From Gammaproteobacteria bacterium (GTDB lineage: Bacteria > Pseudomonadota > Gammaproteobacteria > SZUA-229), in assembly GCA_026195895.1 (NCBI GenBank), contig JAPHRO010000053.1, positions 1 through 47,493 on the forward strand: a stretch of 47,493 bases of DNA. The letters run 5' to 3'. Below the pieces are notes generated by a model that was given only the letters and a program-made list of their open reading frames with translations, did no database searches and was not told the DNA's origin. A program made the position numbers and the translations under genes. Of this stretch, positions 1-9,376 are shown piece by piece (the first letter of the stretch is position 1; each line of letters opens with the position of its first letter).

Positions 1-819
1 CCAATTGCAATTATTAATGGCCGTCTATCGCACAAGACACTCAACACCAGTAACTGGATAAAACAGCAATATAAAGCAAGCTTAAATCTGGTAGATAAAA
101 TACTGGTTCGTAACGATCAGGAAAAAAATAACTTTATTCAGCTTGGGGCAAGCCCGGAAAAACTGGAAGTCCTGGGCAATCTTAAATTTTCGCTGCATAT
201 TTCTGACAGCGAAAATCAACTCGATAATTTCACCTCCAGACCCTACATCCTGGCCGCCTCAACCCACGACAATGAAGAACTGCAACTGGCCCAGCTCTGG
301 AAAAAACTGCAGCCAGACAACCACCTGCTGGTTATTGCACCGAGACACCCGGAACGAACCAGATCCATCCTGCAACAACTGGCACCCCTTGACCTTGACA
401 TAGCCGTCCGCAGCAAACAGCAAACTATAACTAGTACCACCGACATATATCTGGCCGATACCGTGGGTGAACTGGTCAGTTTTATGCGTGGCGCCGACAT
501 TGTATTTATGGGTGGTTCGCTGGTACCACACGGCGGACAGAATCTGCTGGAACCCGCTTATTTAGGCAAAGCCATTATCACAGGACCGCACTATTTTAAT
601 TTCCAGTCTGAAGTAGAACTGTTAATAGCAAACAATGGCTGTCTGGAGGTAAAAACTACCGAAGAATTAGGCGATAATTTACTGCATCTGCTGGGCAATA
701 AAAGCCAGAAAGAATCATTGGAAAAAAATGCCGCGGCCGTAATGCAATCGGCTACCCAGGTCGCTTCCAGATATTTTCGCCGCTTAGATGAACTCTATAG
801 AAGCTATCTAAATAACTGA
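1..819 (+). CDS. waaA: 3-deoxy-D-manno-octulosonic acid (KDO) transferase, C-terminal part
   Basis: The reading frame is open from base 1 to the stop at 819, so the N-terminal part lies outside the window. WaaA transfers KDO from CMP-KDO to the lipid A precursor at the inner face of the cytoplasmic membrane. The C-terminal glycosyltransferase lobe shows family hallmarks: GNLKF, RHPERT-type phosphate-binding residues, and the MGGSLVPHGGQN motif followed by EPA, which binds the CMP-KDO donor. About 272 residues are present, against a usual length of about 420. A KDO kinase gene lies 0.7 kb downstream on the other strand, which fits a KDO/lipid A locus. Confidence 0.95.
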   Translation, partial: PIAIINGRLSHKTLNTSNWIKQQYKASLNLVDKILVRNDQEKNNFIQLGASPEKLEVLGNLKFSLHISDSENQLDNFTSRPYILAASTHDNEELQLAQLWKKLQPDNHLLVIAPRHPERTRSILQQLAPLDLDIAVRSKQQTITSTTDIYLADTVGELVSFMRGADIVFMGGSLVPHGGQNLLEPAYLGKAIITGPHYFNFQSEVELLIANNGCLEVKTTEELGDNLLHLLGNKSQKESLEKNAAAVMQSATQVASRYFRRLDELYRSYLNN

Positions 820-823
820 TAGA

Positions 824-1267
824 CTACTCATCATGATCAATGTGTATATCATTCGGGAAGGGCCTGCCAGCACCTGTTTCAATCGCATCTTTAAGACTTA
901 ATAAAAAAACAGCCCACTTGGTACTGCAGTGCGCCATAAAATCGGATGGCTCTTTCCAGTTTGCATGGGTAAAGCTGAGGTACGTTTGCTCATTACTGCT
1001 TTTCAGTTCAAAGATCACTTCAGTTCCCATCCATGCAGTTGGCATTTTCCCGTAATGTTTCCATTTCACCAATGTATCAGTTTGCAATTCCGCCACCTCA
1101 AAATCCGGACCATCGCCATTGAATCTGAATTCAATAACTGAACCTGCATCACCGGCACCCGATGTGTCAGTGGTCCACCATCGTGACAAACCTTCATTTG
1201 TGGTCAGCACCTTATAAATATCTGCGGCAGGTGCTGCGACTCCAATTCGATGAATAATATCAGCCAT
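824..1267 (-). CDS. AHSA1/SRPBCC-family protein
   Basis: This 147-residue protein has the START/Bet v1-like fold of the activator-of-Hsp90 ATPase homologue 1 group: an N-terminal APAADIYKVLTT segment, GLSRWWT, and a C-terminal FLLSLKDAIETG helix. Members bind hydrophobic ligands in a helix-grip pocket, but the substrate cannot be inferred here. The start has a good ribosome binding site (AAGGAG about 7 bases upstream). The gene ends 5 bases from the waaA stop in a convergent arrangement. The family assignment is firm; the role is unknown. Confidence 0.8.
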   Translation of the reverse strand: MADIIHRIGVAAPAADIYKVLTTNEGLSRWWTTDTSGAGDAGSVIEFRFNGDGPDFEVAELQTDTLVKWKHYGKMPTAWMGTEVIFELKSSNEQTYLSFTHANWKEPSDFMAHCSTKWAVFLLSLKDAIETGAGRPFPNDIHIDHDE

Positions 1268-1497
1268 ATCGCTACTCCTTAATGAGGTAGCCGTATCCGA
1301 TACAGTAGCTGGATAATTACTTGTCCTGCCCGTATCAATTAAACAGATTACTCTCAGGAATTAAAATAAACCAGTTATAAAAAGTAAGGATTAAATAGCG
1401 ACGCGCTGTATTGATTTACGGCGACATGTTGATTGGAAAGAAAACAGACAACTCACCCGCAATGAATACAAATGACCTGTTATTTATAAAACAGAAC

Positions 1498-2148
1498 CTA
1501 TCCATTTTTATAAGCATTGAGAAGATAATTCCAGCATGAGGCAGCGTAATAAAATCTGGCATTCAAATACATTAACTTGGTTAACGAGCGATTCAACCGA
1601 TCGAGATTACTGTTTTTCCAGTGGTTCGATTGTCTAAACTCACCACGGTCAAAATCGATAAGATATATCTTCTGATTTTCATCAAATAAAATATTATCCG
1701 CATTCAAATCAGCATGAAAAACAGAGGCGTCATGAAATTTGCGAATACACCTGCCTACTGCATTCCATTCTGTTTCACTTAAGGAATCTTTTTTCAGTTT
1801 ATCGGCCAGTGTTTCTGCACCCGGTATTTTATTGATCAAAATACCGGCCTGATAAACAGGTACTAATCGACTATATGACCAGCACACAGTAGCTGCTACC
1901 GGCCGGGGCACTGGCAGACCAAGTTCATGCATGGCATATAGTAAATGCCATTCTTTCCATGCCCGTGTCGCTTCCAGGCACCAGCCGAGATAATATTTTT
2001 TGTTGAATTTTGCCACCATGCCACCACGACGATACCGTCTTAGTACCCAGTCATGCTCCTGATAATTAATCAGCCAGGCATCGCCGCGGCCGGTTTTTAT
2101 TTGTTCAGTTTCACCATGAGCATGCAGCCATTTCGGATCAAATAGCAT
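1498..2148 (-). CDS. kdkA: 3-deoxy-D-manno-octulosonic acid kinase
   Basis: KdkA phosphorylates the KDO residue of KDO-lipid A using ATP, at the cytoplasmic face of the inner membrane. The 216-residue protein has a kinase-like fold with the catalytic HADLNADNIL motif (Asp147, Asn152) and a metal-binding LIDFDRGE motif (Asp165, Asp167), both typical of the KdkA/WaaP family. The N-terminal half carries the YYLGWCLEATRAWKEW segment expected in KdkA. Single-KDO LPS biosynthesis with a KDO kinase is known in Haemophilus and Vibrio; the nearby waaA supports the same pathway here. Length is close to the family norm. Confidence 0.9.
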   Translation of the reverse strand: MLFDPKWLHAHGETEQIKTGRGDAWLINYQEHDWVLRRYRRGGMVAKFNKKYYLGWCLEATRAWKEWHLLYAMHELGLPVPRPVAATVCWSYSRLVPVYQAGILINKIPGAETLADKLKKDSLSETEWNAVGRCIRKFHDASVFHADLNADNILFDENQKIYLIDFDRGEFRQSNHWKNSNLDRLNRSLTKLMYLNARFYYAASCWNYLLNAYKNG

Positions 2149-2283
2149 AGGATCAGGACTATCGATAACAGAACTGTCATACAGAATATGACAGTTGCTA
2201 TATGTGAGATGTTTTTTGCTGATAATATTATTCCAGAACAGTTATATCGAGAGGATCGTTGTGTTTTTATCCGTTATTTGAAT

Positions 2284-3228
2284 TCAGCTAATTAAATTTT
2301 TTACCACCGCCGTCCATGCCCTGGCGATATTATCATGGTTGTAACCGCCGCCGCCCATGGCAAGTAATCGCCCATTACATTTTTGCTTCGCTATCTCAAC
2401 CAATCGGCTAGTCGCATGCGCGTGAGCCGCATCGCTATATTTCATATCGGTAATAGGGTCCCCAGCCAGACTGTCTGCACCACACTGTAACAGAATAAAT
2501 TCCGGCTCAAATCGATCTATAAATGTCTCCACGTTTTCCCAGACTTTATAGAAGTCATCATCTCTGGCATCTGGCCGCATCGGAATATTTAATTTGAAAC
2601 TTTCTGCTTCAGCTTTGCCCGTTTCTTCAGCAGAACCTGTGCCTGGATATAAATAATCACCTGATTCATGCACATCCACAAATATCAGGCCAGGGTCATC
2701 TTCAAAACCATAAAACACCCCATCACCGTGATGGGCATCGATATCGACATACAGAATCTGCTTGAGCCCTCTGGTCTTCAAATATTCAATCGCTATGCCG
2801 CAATCATTAAAGGCACAAAATCCGGCAGCACCATTACGTCTGGCATGATGTAAACCGGCAATAGGGATAAACGCATGCTGGAATTCATTTGATAGCAACC
2901 GGTCAACGGCATCGATCACTGTGCCGGCCACATAGCTCGCAGCTTCAAACACCCCTTTGAAGGCGGGTGTATCACCATAGTCTAAAAAACCTTTACCTGA
3001 GGCTGATTTATCAATGACCTGCTGAACATAATCACGGCTATGAAATAACTCAATAACCGATCGATCAGCCAGCACCGGTTTGAGAACACTTACCAGTTTA
3101 TCAAGCTGCTGATCTTCGAAGGCCTGTTGAAATGCCTGATGCCTCTGCGGGCCAAACGGGTGCTGATCCCCAAAACCATAACTGGCCAGCTCTACCCCGA
3201 GATAAACACATGCAGTTGATTTTTTCAT
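2284..3228 (-). CDS. Histone deacetylase family protein (class II HDAC/AcuC-like)
   Basis: A 314-residue arginase/deacetylase-fold zinc hydrolase. The active-site features are present: the HHARRNGAAGFCAFND segment (tandem His127-His128), DIDAHHGDG at 162-170 with the Asp and His zinc ligands, CGADSLAGDP, and the C-terminal GGGGYN motif. Bacterial members deacetylate acetyl-lysine proteins or small molecules such as acetylpolyamines; the substrate cannot be told from sequence. It is transcribed away from the DnaA-box region at 3453-3487, in the same direction as the MarR-type regulator 330 bases upstream, which might control it. No signal peptide is visible, so it is probably cytoplasmic. Confidence 0.9.
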   Translation of the reverse strand: MKKSTACVYLGVELASYGFGDQHPFGPQRHQAFQQAFEDQQLDKLVSVLKPVLADRSVIELFHSRDYVQQVIDKSASGKGFLDYGDTPAFKGVFEAASYVAGTVIDAVDRLLSNEFQHAFIPIAGLHHARRNGAAGFCAFNDCGIAIEYLKTRGLKQILYVDIDAHHGDGVFYGFEDDPGLIFVDVHESGDYLYPGTGSAEETGKAEAESFKLNIPMRPDARDDDFYKVWENVETFIDRFEPEFILLQCGADSLAGDPITDMKYSDAAHAHATSRLVEIAKQKCNGRLLAMGGGGYNHDNIARAWTAVVKNLIS

Positions 3229-3452
3229 GTCCAGGGCCTCAGTTGGTATACCTTCAGGGGAAAGTTATGCACAATGCCAGTGCAAGGCCTTTATAACCCA
3301 AATTAGCGGTAATTAATAGAGTCTCGATGTCAAGATTTTTTTAAACAAATTTGTAAGTAATTGTTTTTTAAAGAAAATCAAATACATGCTCAAAAAACGA
3401 TCAATTTAATACAAATGCCGTAAGGATAATGATTTGAGCCAGAATACATAAG

Positions 3453-3487
3453 CTATCCACAAAGTTATCCACAGTTTTTGTGGATAA
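3453..3487. promoter_or_regulatory. Cluster of three DnaA boxes
   Basis: Three 9-mers matching the DnaA box consensus TTATNCACA lie within 35 bases: CTATCCACA at 3453-3461 (one mismatch), an exact TTATCCACA at 3465-3473, and an exact reverse copy at 3479-3487. The last two form a 9-bp perfect palindrome with a 5-base gap. The DNA just upstream (about 3340-3420) is very A+T-rich. The cluster lies in the 329-bp gap between the HDAC and MarR genes. I see the motifs directly; binding by DnaA is inferred. Confidence 0.55.
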
Positions 3488-3557
3488 TTTCAAAAGCACC
3501 TGTTATATCAATAAGTCATTGAACCAGGTGTATGCCAGCCCTTATTTAACCTCAATC

Positions 3558-4025
3558 TTAACTTCCATCCAGAAAATTCTGAAACTCAGTGGTCGCCAGC
3601 ACCATCGTCAGTCCGCGCAGGGTTCTGGCGGTAAGTTCCAGGTCCTCCTGCAGAAATCTATCTGCGATTACAGTATGCAGCCTGTCCTCCACTACTTTTA
3701 TCTGTTTCAATTGCTGCTCAGCCTGTTTCGATAACTGAATTATCACAGAACGTTTATGCGCAGGATTTTCAACCAGCTCCACCAGATATTTATCTTTCAG
3801 ATGATTAACTATTGACTGAATATGCTGTCGACTGACCTGTTTGTGCGTGGCCAGTTGGGGCACAGTTAAAGGGCCGTTATCTGCTAGCACATCCATTAAT
3901 GATTTCTGACCGGCATTGATCCCATGCTTTCTGTAAAAGCTGGAATAAATTGCTGACAACTTTATCGCCAATTGTTGCGTATTGAGTACAACCTGGAGCA
4001 ATGAAGAATGCTGTATGTTTTCCAT
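3558..4025 (-). CDS. MarR-family transcriptional regulator
   Basis: A 155-residue winged-helix repressor-type protein. It has an N-terminal dimerisation helix, a helix-turn-helix around residues 50-80 (MDVLADNGPLTVPQLATHKQ, then RQHIQSIVNHLKDK), a wing with the family's NPAHKRS motif, and a C-terminal helical dimer segment. MarR proteins usually repress their own gene and neighbours and release DNA on binding small phenolic or similar ligands. Two near-identical palindromes lie 11-51 bases upstream of the start codon, strongly suggesting autoregulation. The ligand and other targets are unknown; the HDAC gene downstream and the exported-protein gene upstream are the nearest candidates. Confidence 0.88.
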   Translation of the reverse strand: MENIQHSSLLQVVLNTQQLAIKLSAIYSSFYRKHGINAGQKSLMDVLADNGPLTVPQLATHKQVSRQHIQSIVNHLKDKYLVELVENPAHKRSVIIQLSKQAEQQLKQIKVVEDRLHTVIADRFLQEDLELTARTLRGLTMVLATTEFQNFLDGS

Positions 4026-4035
4026 GGGATGCCTT

Positions 4036-4076
4036 TGACAACCTGATTGTCATTTAATATGACAAGTATATTGTCG
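4036..4076. promoter_or_regulatory. Tandem palindromic operator, probably for the MarR regulator
   Basis: Two copies of the palindrome TGACAA-N5-TTGTC(A/G) occur at 4036-4052 (perfect 6-5-6) and 4060-4076 (5-5-5 core), with centres 24 bases apart. They sit immediately upstream of the MarR start codon at 4025. The architecture fits two dimers of a winged-helix repressor. The regulator identity is inferred from position. Confidence 0.65.
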
Positions 4077-4159
4077 AATATTGAATACAGTCAATACAGC
4101 ATGTTACACATGTATGAAATAAATATTTTTATCTATAGAAATCAATCAGTTGATGGTAA

Positions 4160-5092
4160 TTAAAATTTAATCGAGGGAATGATGACGATCTGTAAATCCG
4201 TATTTTCCTGCAATGGCGCCAGGTAGCGCTTGTCCGTAGTGCGTATCAGGCCACTACTCAGGGTAAATATTTTTTTCGATCCTTCCAGGGGAATATTTTT
4301 ATGCACCAGTAATCTCTGCTGGGTTAAATCCAGCGTATCCTGGTCAAATTCAAAATAGACATCGACACCACTATTATCCAGGAAAGATAGCCAGGCTCGG
4401 TTGATATTCAATTGATCTCGACGAATTCCAAAATAAATGGCATCGGCAATCGATTGATGATCATGCCACTTGGCCCCTAACCTGAAGCTCCAGTCCAGTT
4501 TACGCTGTGCTCTGACTATATTGCCTTTGATTTTCCACTCAAATTCGATCCAGTTATCATCAATAACTTCATTGTTAAGTAAATGCTTATCCCCATAACT
4601 TAACAGATACCCCATAAATCCTTTATTTTTTCCCTCGACGGACTGATCCACACCATAGGTCACCATATTCCCCAAAAATAGCGACAGCGCATAGGGTTCC
4701 TCAAAACCCGCAGTAAGAATGCCCACCAAATTCTGTTTTTGGCCCAATTCCGCATCCTGATAGAAATTCTCGTGCTGCTCTCGAATATAGGCACCTAATA
4801 CCGGCATGGGGTAAATACTGGCTTCCAGCAGGATAAATCTGGGTTTATGAGAACGTAATAACAGATCCTGATATATCTCCCGTTCCGATGTGTCGCCTCG
4901 GTCGGGTACCGGCTGGTCGGTCAAATTGATATACAGACCCAGATTACTGTAATAAGGATCAACTTCAGTTTCCCAGGAATAACGCCTGAATTCATTGCCG
5001 ACATTGCCCGCCAGTGCCACCAGCGGACACACAAACACAAAGTACAAACTCGCTTTAGTGAATAAAAGCATGAATCCAGGCATTGCTGACAT
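4160..5092 (-). CDS. Exported protein of unknown function
   Basis: I do not recognise this 310-residue protein. The N-terminus looks like a signal peptide: a hydrophobic run (residues about 8-27) ending in ALAG, giving likely cleavage after residue 28. An internal ATG at 5071 (residue 8) would give a more usual signal peptide. The mature part has alternating polar/hydrophobic segments and ends in IIPSIKF, with a C-terminal Phe as seen in outer-membrane beta-barrels, so an envelope location is plausible. It is transcribed toward the MarR gene with a 134-bp gap holding the MarR operators. No catalytic motif is evident. Confidence 0.6.
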   Translation of the reverse strand: MSAMPGFMLLFTKASLYFVFVCPLVALAGNVGNEFRRYSWETEVDPYYSNLGLYINLTDQPVPDRGDTSEREIYQDLLLRSHKPRFILLEASIYPMPVLGAYIREQHENFYQDAELGQKQNLVGILTAGFEEPYALSLFLGNMVTYGVDQSVEGKNKGFMGYLLSYGDKHLLNNEVIDDNWIEFEWKIKGNIVRAQRKLDWSFRLGAKWHDHQSIADAIYFGIRRDQLNINRAWLSFLDNSGVDVYFEFDQDTLDLTQQRLLVHKNIPLEGSKKIFTLSSGLIRTTDKRYLAPLQENTDLQIVIIPSIKF

Positions 5093-5237
5093 TGGTTAAT
5101 TTTTATCGCACAAGTAAATTACAGAACCTGAATTCATTGTCGCATATCTATTCCAGTGCCTCACACATGAACCAGGCTAGCATTCATTATTCCTCAAACA
5201 GAAATTACTTATTGTTGAAGCAAATATCAAAGAAAAT

Positions 5238-5480
5238 ATGGCATTCGTTAACGCCGACAGGAACATGGAAGATATGCCCATTCTTTATGAAAATATCGAA
5301 CTTTCTGCCACGCCTCAGGCGATAGACGATATTGAAGAAATATCTCAGCCCAAAACAGAAAAATCAGCGCCAACAGAAACTATTGAAGAAAAAACCGCAA
5401 TTGTTAAACGCAATTTTTTCAAGCGACTCTGGAGCTGGATGAACTCACCACTCAATGTTAAATGGAAAGATATTAACTAA
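5238..5480 (+). CDS. Small hypothetical protein (80 aa)
   Basis: This short ORF has an acidic, Glu/Thr-rich first 50 residues and a basic aromatic C-terminus (FFKRLWSWMN, then PLNVKWKDIN) that may form an amphipathic helix. No family is recognised. A strong intrinsic terminator follows at 5537, which supports a real transcription unit. The start is uncertain: the ATG at 5238 has only a weak AAAGAAA upstream, while the ATG at 5265 follows AGGA but too closely. It stands alone between a minus-strand exported protein and metH. Confidence 0.45.
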   Translation: MAFVNADRNMEDMPILYENIELSATPQAIDDIEEISQPKTEKSAPTETIEEKTAIVKRNFFKRLWSWMNSPLNVKWKDIN

Positions 5481-5536
5481 TAAAACAGCAGCAAACAGAT
5501 CACACAGACATCTGTTGATATTTTTCAGCTAGACGG

Positions 5537-5580
5537 CCTGTTGACAGGTCATGAACTGCCAACAGGTTTTTGTTTTTTTA
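5537..5580 (+). terminator. Intrinsic terminator after the small ORF
   Basis: The arms CCTGTTG (5537-5543) and CAACAGG (5560-5566) pair, with three further inner pairs (CAG/CTG) after one mismatch, followed directly by a long T-rich tract. It lies between the convergent small ORF and metH. Confidence 0.75.
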
Positions 5581-5590
5581 TCTGAACATC

Positions 5591-8500
5591 CTAGGCATCG
5601 TAGCCCAAATTCGGCGCCAGCCAACGTTCAGCTTCTGCAATACTCATGCCTTTGCGTTGTGCATAATCTTCCACCTGATCGCGATTAATTTTTGCCACCG
5701 CAAAATATCGCGCATCTGGATGAGCAAAATACCAGCCACTCACCGAAGCGGCCGGCATCATGGCAAAATGATCGGTGATAGTAATACCAACATTGGCTTC
5801 AGCATCAAGTAATTGCCACAACTGCGTTTTTTCTGTGTGGTCAGGGCAGGCAGGATAACCCGGTGCCGGACGAATTCCCATATACGCCTCGGACACCAGG
5901 GCAGCGTTATCCAGTTGTTCATCACTGGCATACCCCCAGAACTCTTTACGTACGCGTTTATGCATCAGCTCTGCAAAAGCTTCCGCCAGTCGATCGGCCA
6001 GCACTTTTAGCATGATGGCGTGATAGTCATCATGATCTTTTTCAAAGCGCGCAACATGTTCCTCGATACCAATACCTGCGGTTACCGCAAACGCTCCCAT
6101 ATAATCTTTAATCGCAGTATCTTTCGGCGCCACAAAATCCGTTAAACAATAGTTTGGTCGCCCGGGTGGCTGCTCGGTTTGCTGGCGAAGGTTATGTAGT
6201 TTACTCAATAACTCACTACGCTGATCATCCGTATACAGCTCAATATCATCAGCAATTGCATTGGCCGGAAACAACCCTATAACTGCTCGGGCCTGCAACC
6301 ATTTCTCGGCAATAATCTGACCCAGCATTTTCTGTGCGTCATTGAACAGTTTTGTTGCCTCTTCACCTTTCTCGGCATCCGAAAGAATTTTTGGATAACG
6401 GCCTTTTAATTCCCAGGCAAAAAAGAACGGTGTCCAGTCAATATATTCACTTATTTCTTCCAGCGAATAATCATCGAATACTTTTACGCCAGTAAACTGT
6501 GGCGGGACAGGGGAATATGTAGCCCAGTCGACAGGCGCTTTATTTTCCCGCGCCTGCTCAATTGTCGCCAGTTTGGTTTGTGCCCGGCGCCCCGCATATC
6601 TCACCCGTACCTGTTCGTAGTCATCACGCAATTCTTTAATGAAATTTTCTTTTGAATCCGCGGAAACCAGATGCTGTGCCACACCAACTGCGCGCGAAGC
6701 ATCTTTAACCCAGACGGTAGGACCGGCATAATTCTGTTCAATTTTAACCGCGGTGTGCGCTTTTGAAGTCGTGGCTCCACCAATCATCAAAGGGATATCA
6801 AAACTCAATCGCTGCATTTCTTTGGCCATATGCACCATTTCATCCAGCGACGGTGTAATCAAACCACTCAGCCCGATAATGTCGGCATTTTCTTCTTTGG
6901 CTTTTTCCAGTATTTGATTGGCTGGCACCATGACACCCATATCAACGACTTCAAAATTGTTACACTGCAAAACAACACCGACGATATTTTTTCCAATATC
7001 ATGAACATCGCCTTTCACAGTGGCCATCAGAATTTTGCCATTGCTTTGTGCCTTGCCATCTTTTTCTGCTTCGATAAACGGCAACAAATACGCCACGGCT
7101 TTTTTCATTACCCGAGCAGATTTAACCACCTGTGGCAAAAACATTTTGCCATCACCAAACAGATCACCGACCACGTTCATGCCATCCATCAACGGGCCTT
7201 CGATCACCTGTATCGGACTATCATATTGTGTACGCGCTTCTTCGGTATCTTCTTCTACGAATGCATCAATACCTTTCACCAGCGCATGCTCGATGCGCTT
7301 TATCACTGGTAATTTGCGCCACTCCAGGTCTTCTTCTTTCTGGGTTGTGCCATCACCACGATATTTACCGGCTATATCCAGCAACCTCTCGGTAGCATCG
7401 TTACGCCGATTGAGTACGACATCTTCGACTCTTTCCCGCAGTTCTTCCGGCAGGTCGTCATACACGGCCAACTGCCCGGCATTCACTATACCCATGTCCA
7501 TGCCGGCTTTAATGGCATGATATAAAAACACGGCATGAATGGCTTCACGTACCGGATTATTGCCCCGGAAGGAGAACGACACATTGGAAACACCACCCGA
7601 CACCATGGCATGTGGCAGGCTATTTTTTATTTCACGCGTCGCCTCTATAAAATCCTGACCATAGTTATTATGTTCGTCGATGCCTGTAGCAACCGCAAAA
7701 ATATTGGGATCAAAAATAATATCTTCGGGCGGAAAGCCTACTTGTTCGGTCAATATTTTGTACGCCCGTGAACAGATTTCAACCTTGCGCTCTTTGGTAT
7801 CCGCCTGCCCAACTTCATCAAACGCCATGACGATAGCCGCAGCACCATAGCGATGTACCAGTTTGGCCTGCTCAATAAATTTTTCTTCGCCCTCTTTCAG
7901 GCTAATGGAGTTAACAACGCCTTTACCCTGAATACATTTAAGACCGGCTTCGATAATTTCCCATTTGGACGAATCCAGCATAATAGGTACTTTGCAAATA
8001 TCGGGTTCAGATGCAATAAGATTCAGAAAAGTCACCATGGCCTGTTCGCCATCGAGCATGCCTTCATCCATGTTGATATCTATAATCTGTGCGCCGTTTT
8101 CCACCTGATTGCGGGCCACGTCCAGCGCAGTTTCATAATCCTCTTCCAGGATCAGGCGCTTGAAGGCTGCCGAACCAGTGACATTGGTGCGCTCACCCAC
8201 ATTTACAAATAAAGAATCTTCAGTGATGTTGCAGGGTTCAAGTCCGCTCAAGCGACATTGTACTGGCACGGTCGGAATTTTACGCGGCGCCAAGTCGCTC
8301 ACTGCCTCGGCAATGGCTTTAATATGTTTGGGCGAGGTGCCGCAACAGCCACCGACAATATTTAAAAAGCCATTGGCCGCCCAGTCGGCAATTTCCTCGG
8401 CCAGCATCTCGGGCGTTTCATCGAAACCACCAAAGGCATTGGGCAACCCGGCATTGGGATGCACGTTAATCCCACAGTCGGCAATGGCTGACATTTCCTC

Positions 8501-9274
8501 CACATAAGGACGCAGTTCCTTGGCGCCCATGGCACAGTTAAAACCAAAACTGATGGGTTTGATATGGCGTAAGGAATTCCAGAAAGCTTCTGGCGTCTGC
8601 CCAGTTAGAATACGTCCCGAGGCATCGGTAATCGTGCCGGATATCATCACCGGCAATTTGATATTGTTTGCTTCAAAATACTCGTCAATGGCAAACAGCG
8701 CCGCCTTGGCATTCAAGGTATCAAACACTGTTTCCACTAGCAGGATATCAACACCCCCATCGACCAGACCGTTAACAGCCTCGGCATAAGCAATCCGTAA
8801 CTGATCGAAAGTCACATCACGCGCACCGGGATTATTCACGTCTTTGGACATGGAAGCAGTCACTGGCATCGGACCCAGCACACCGGCGACAAATCCTGGC
8901 CGGTCATCGGTGGCCACGGCATCGACCGCTTCACGTGCGAGTCTGGCACCCGCCACATTCAACTCATAAGCCAGTGCTTCCATGTGGTAGTCGGCCATGG
9001 CAACCGAAGTCGAATTAAAGGTATTGGTTTCGATGATATCGGCACCGGCTTTCAGATAGGCCGTATGGATGTCTCGAATAATCGTCGGCTGGGTAATCGA
9101 TAACAGATCGTTATTACCTTTCAGGTCTGAAGCCCAGTCAGCAAAACGCTCGCCTCGATAACCCGCCTCATCCAGCTCATAACTCTGGATCATGGTTCCC
9201 ATGGCGCCATCCAGAATCAGGATGCGCTGTTCCATGGCTTTAGTTAAACGGGAGATGGCGTGTTGTTGAGACAT
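5591..9274 (-). CDS. metH: Cobalamin-dependent methionine synthase
   Basis: MetH transfers the methyl group of 5-methyl-THF to homocysteine through methylcobalamin. At 1227 residues it equals the E. coli enzyme in length and all modules are in order: the homocysteine domain (about 1-325; zinc ligands in GFNCAMG and VGGCCG), the pterin domain (about 355-615; [13 protein letters not shown]), the B12 cap and B12 domain (about 645-880; [10 protein letters not shown] with the cobalt-ligand His), and the AdoMet reactivation domain (about 900-1227; [12 protein letters not shown]). No B12 or SAM riboswitch is seen upstream. It faces the bpt gene divergently across 102 bases. Using 5-methyl-THF links it to the gcv operon in this window. 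Confidence 0.98.
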   Translation of the reverse strand: MSQQHAISRLTKAMEQRILILDGAMGTMIQSYELDEAGYRGERFADWASDLKGNNDLLSITQPTIIRDIHTAYLKAGADIIETNTFNSTSVAMADYHMEALAYELNVAGARLAREAVDAVATDDRPGFVAGVLGPMPVTASMSKDVNNPGARDVTFDQLRIAYAEAVNGLVDGGVDILLVETVFDTLNAKAALFAIDEYFEANNIKLPVMISGTITDASGRILTGQTPEAFWNSLRHIKPISFGFNCAMGAKELRPYVEEMSAIADCGINVHPNAGLPNAFGGFDETPEMLAEEIADWAANGFLNIVGGCCGTSPKHIKAIAEAVSDLAPRKIPTVPVQCRLSGLEPCNITEDSLFVNVGERTNVTGSAAFKRLILEEDYETALDVARNQVENGAQIIDINMDEGMLDGEQAMVTFLNLIASEPDICKVPIMLDSSKWEIIEAGLKCIQGKGVVNSISLKEGEEKFIEQAKLVHRYGAAAIVMAFDEVGQADTKERKVEICSRAYKILTEQVGFPPEDIIFDPNIFAVATGIDEHNNYGQDFIEATREIKNSLPHAMVSGGVSNVSFSFRGNNPVREAIHAVFLYHAIKAGMDMGIVNAGQLAVYDDLPEELRERVEDVVLNRRNDATERLLDIAGKYRGDGTTQKEEDLEWRKLPVIKRIEHALVKGIDAFVEEDTEEARTQYDSPIQVIEGPLMDGMNVVGDLFGDGKMFLPQVVKSARVMKKAVAYLLPFIEAEKDGKAQSNGKILMATVKGDVHDIGKNIVGVVLQCNNFEVVDMGVMVPANQILEKAKEENADIIGLSGLITPSLDEMVHMAKEMQRLSFDIPLMIGGATTSKAHTAVKIEQNYAGPTVWVKDASRAVGVAQHLVSADSKENFIKELRDDYEQVRVRYAGRRAQTKLATIEQARENKAPVDWATYSPVPPQFTGVKVFDDYSLEEISEYIDWTPFFFAWELKGRYPKILSDAEKGEEATKLFNDAQKMLGQIIAEKWLQARAVIGLFPANAIADDIELYTDDQRSELLSKLHNLRQQTEQPPGRPNYCLTDFVAPKDTAIKDYMGAFAVTAGIGIEEHVARFEKDHDDYHAIMLKVLADRLAEAFAELMHKRVRKEFWGYASDEQLDNAALVSEAYMGIRPAPGYPACPDHTEKTQLWQLLDAEANVGITITDHFAMMPAASVSGWYFAHPDARYFAVAKINRDQVEDYAQRKGMSIAEAERWLAPNLGYDA

Positions 9275-9376
9275 TATATTTTAACCAGTGTGAATTGCAA
9301 AGCGCAGCATTATAACATCAACTCCAGCATGACTTCCCTATACATATTATAGGGATTGAAATGCTAAAATGGACTC

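Noticed and set aside
3340-3490. Chromosomal origin (oriC)
   Set aside because: Only three DnaA boxes are clear, and none of the usual origin-linked genes is in the window; kept only as a DnaA-box cluster.
6830-7312. A 160-codon frame antisense to metH
   Set aside because: His/Phe-rich shadow translation of the reverse of metH; no family features.
9275-9376. Cobalamin or SAM riboswitch before metH
   Set aside because: The gap is about 100 bases and lacks the B12-box or SAM-aptamer core motifs.
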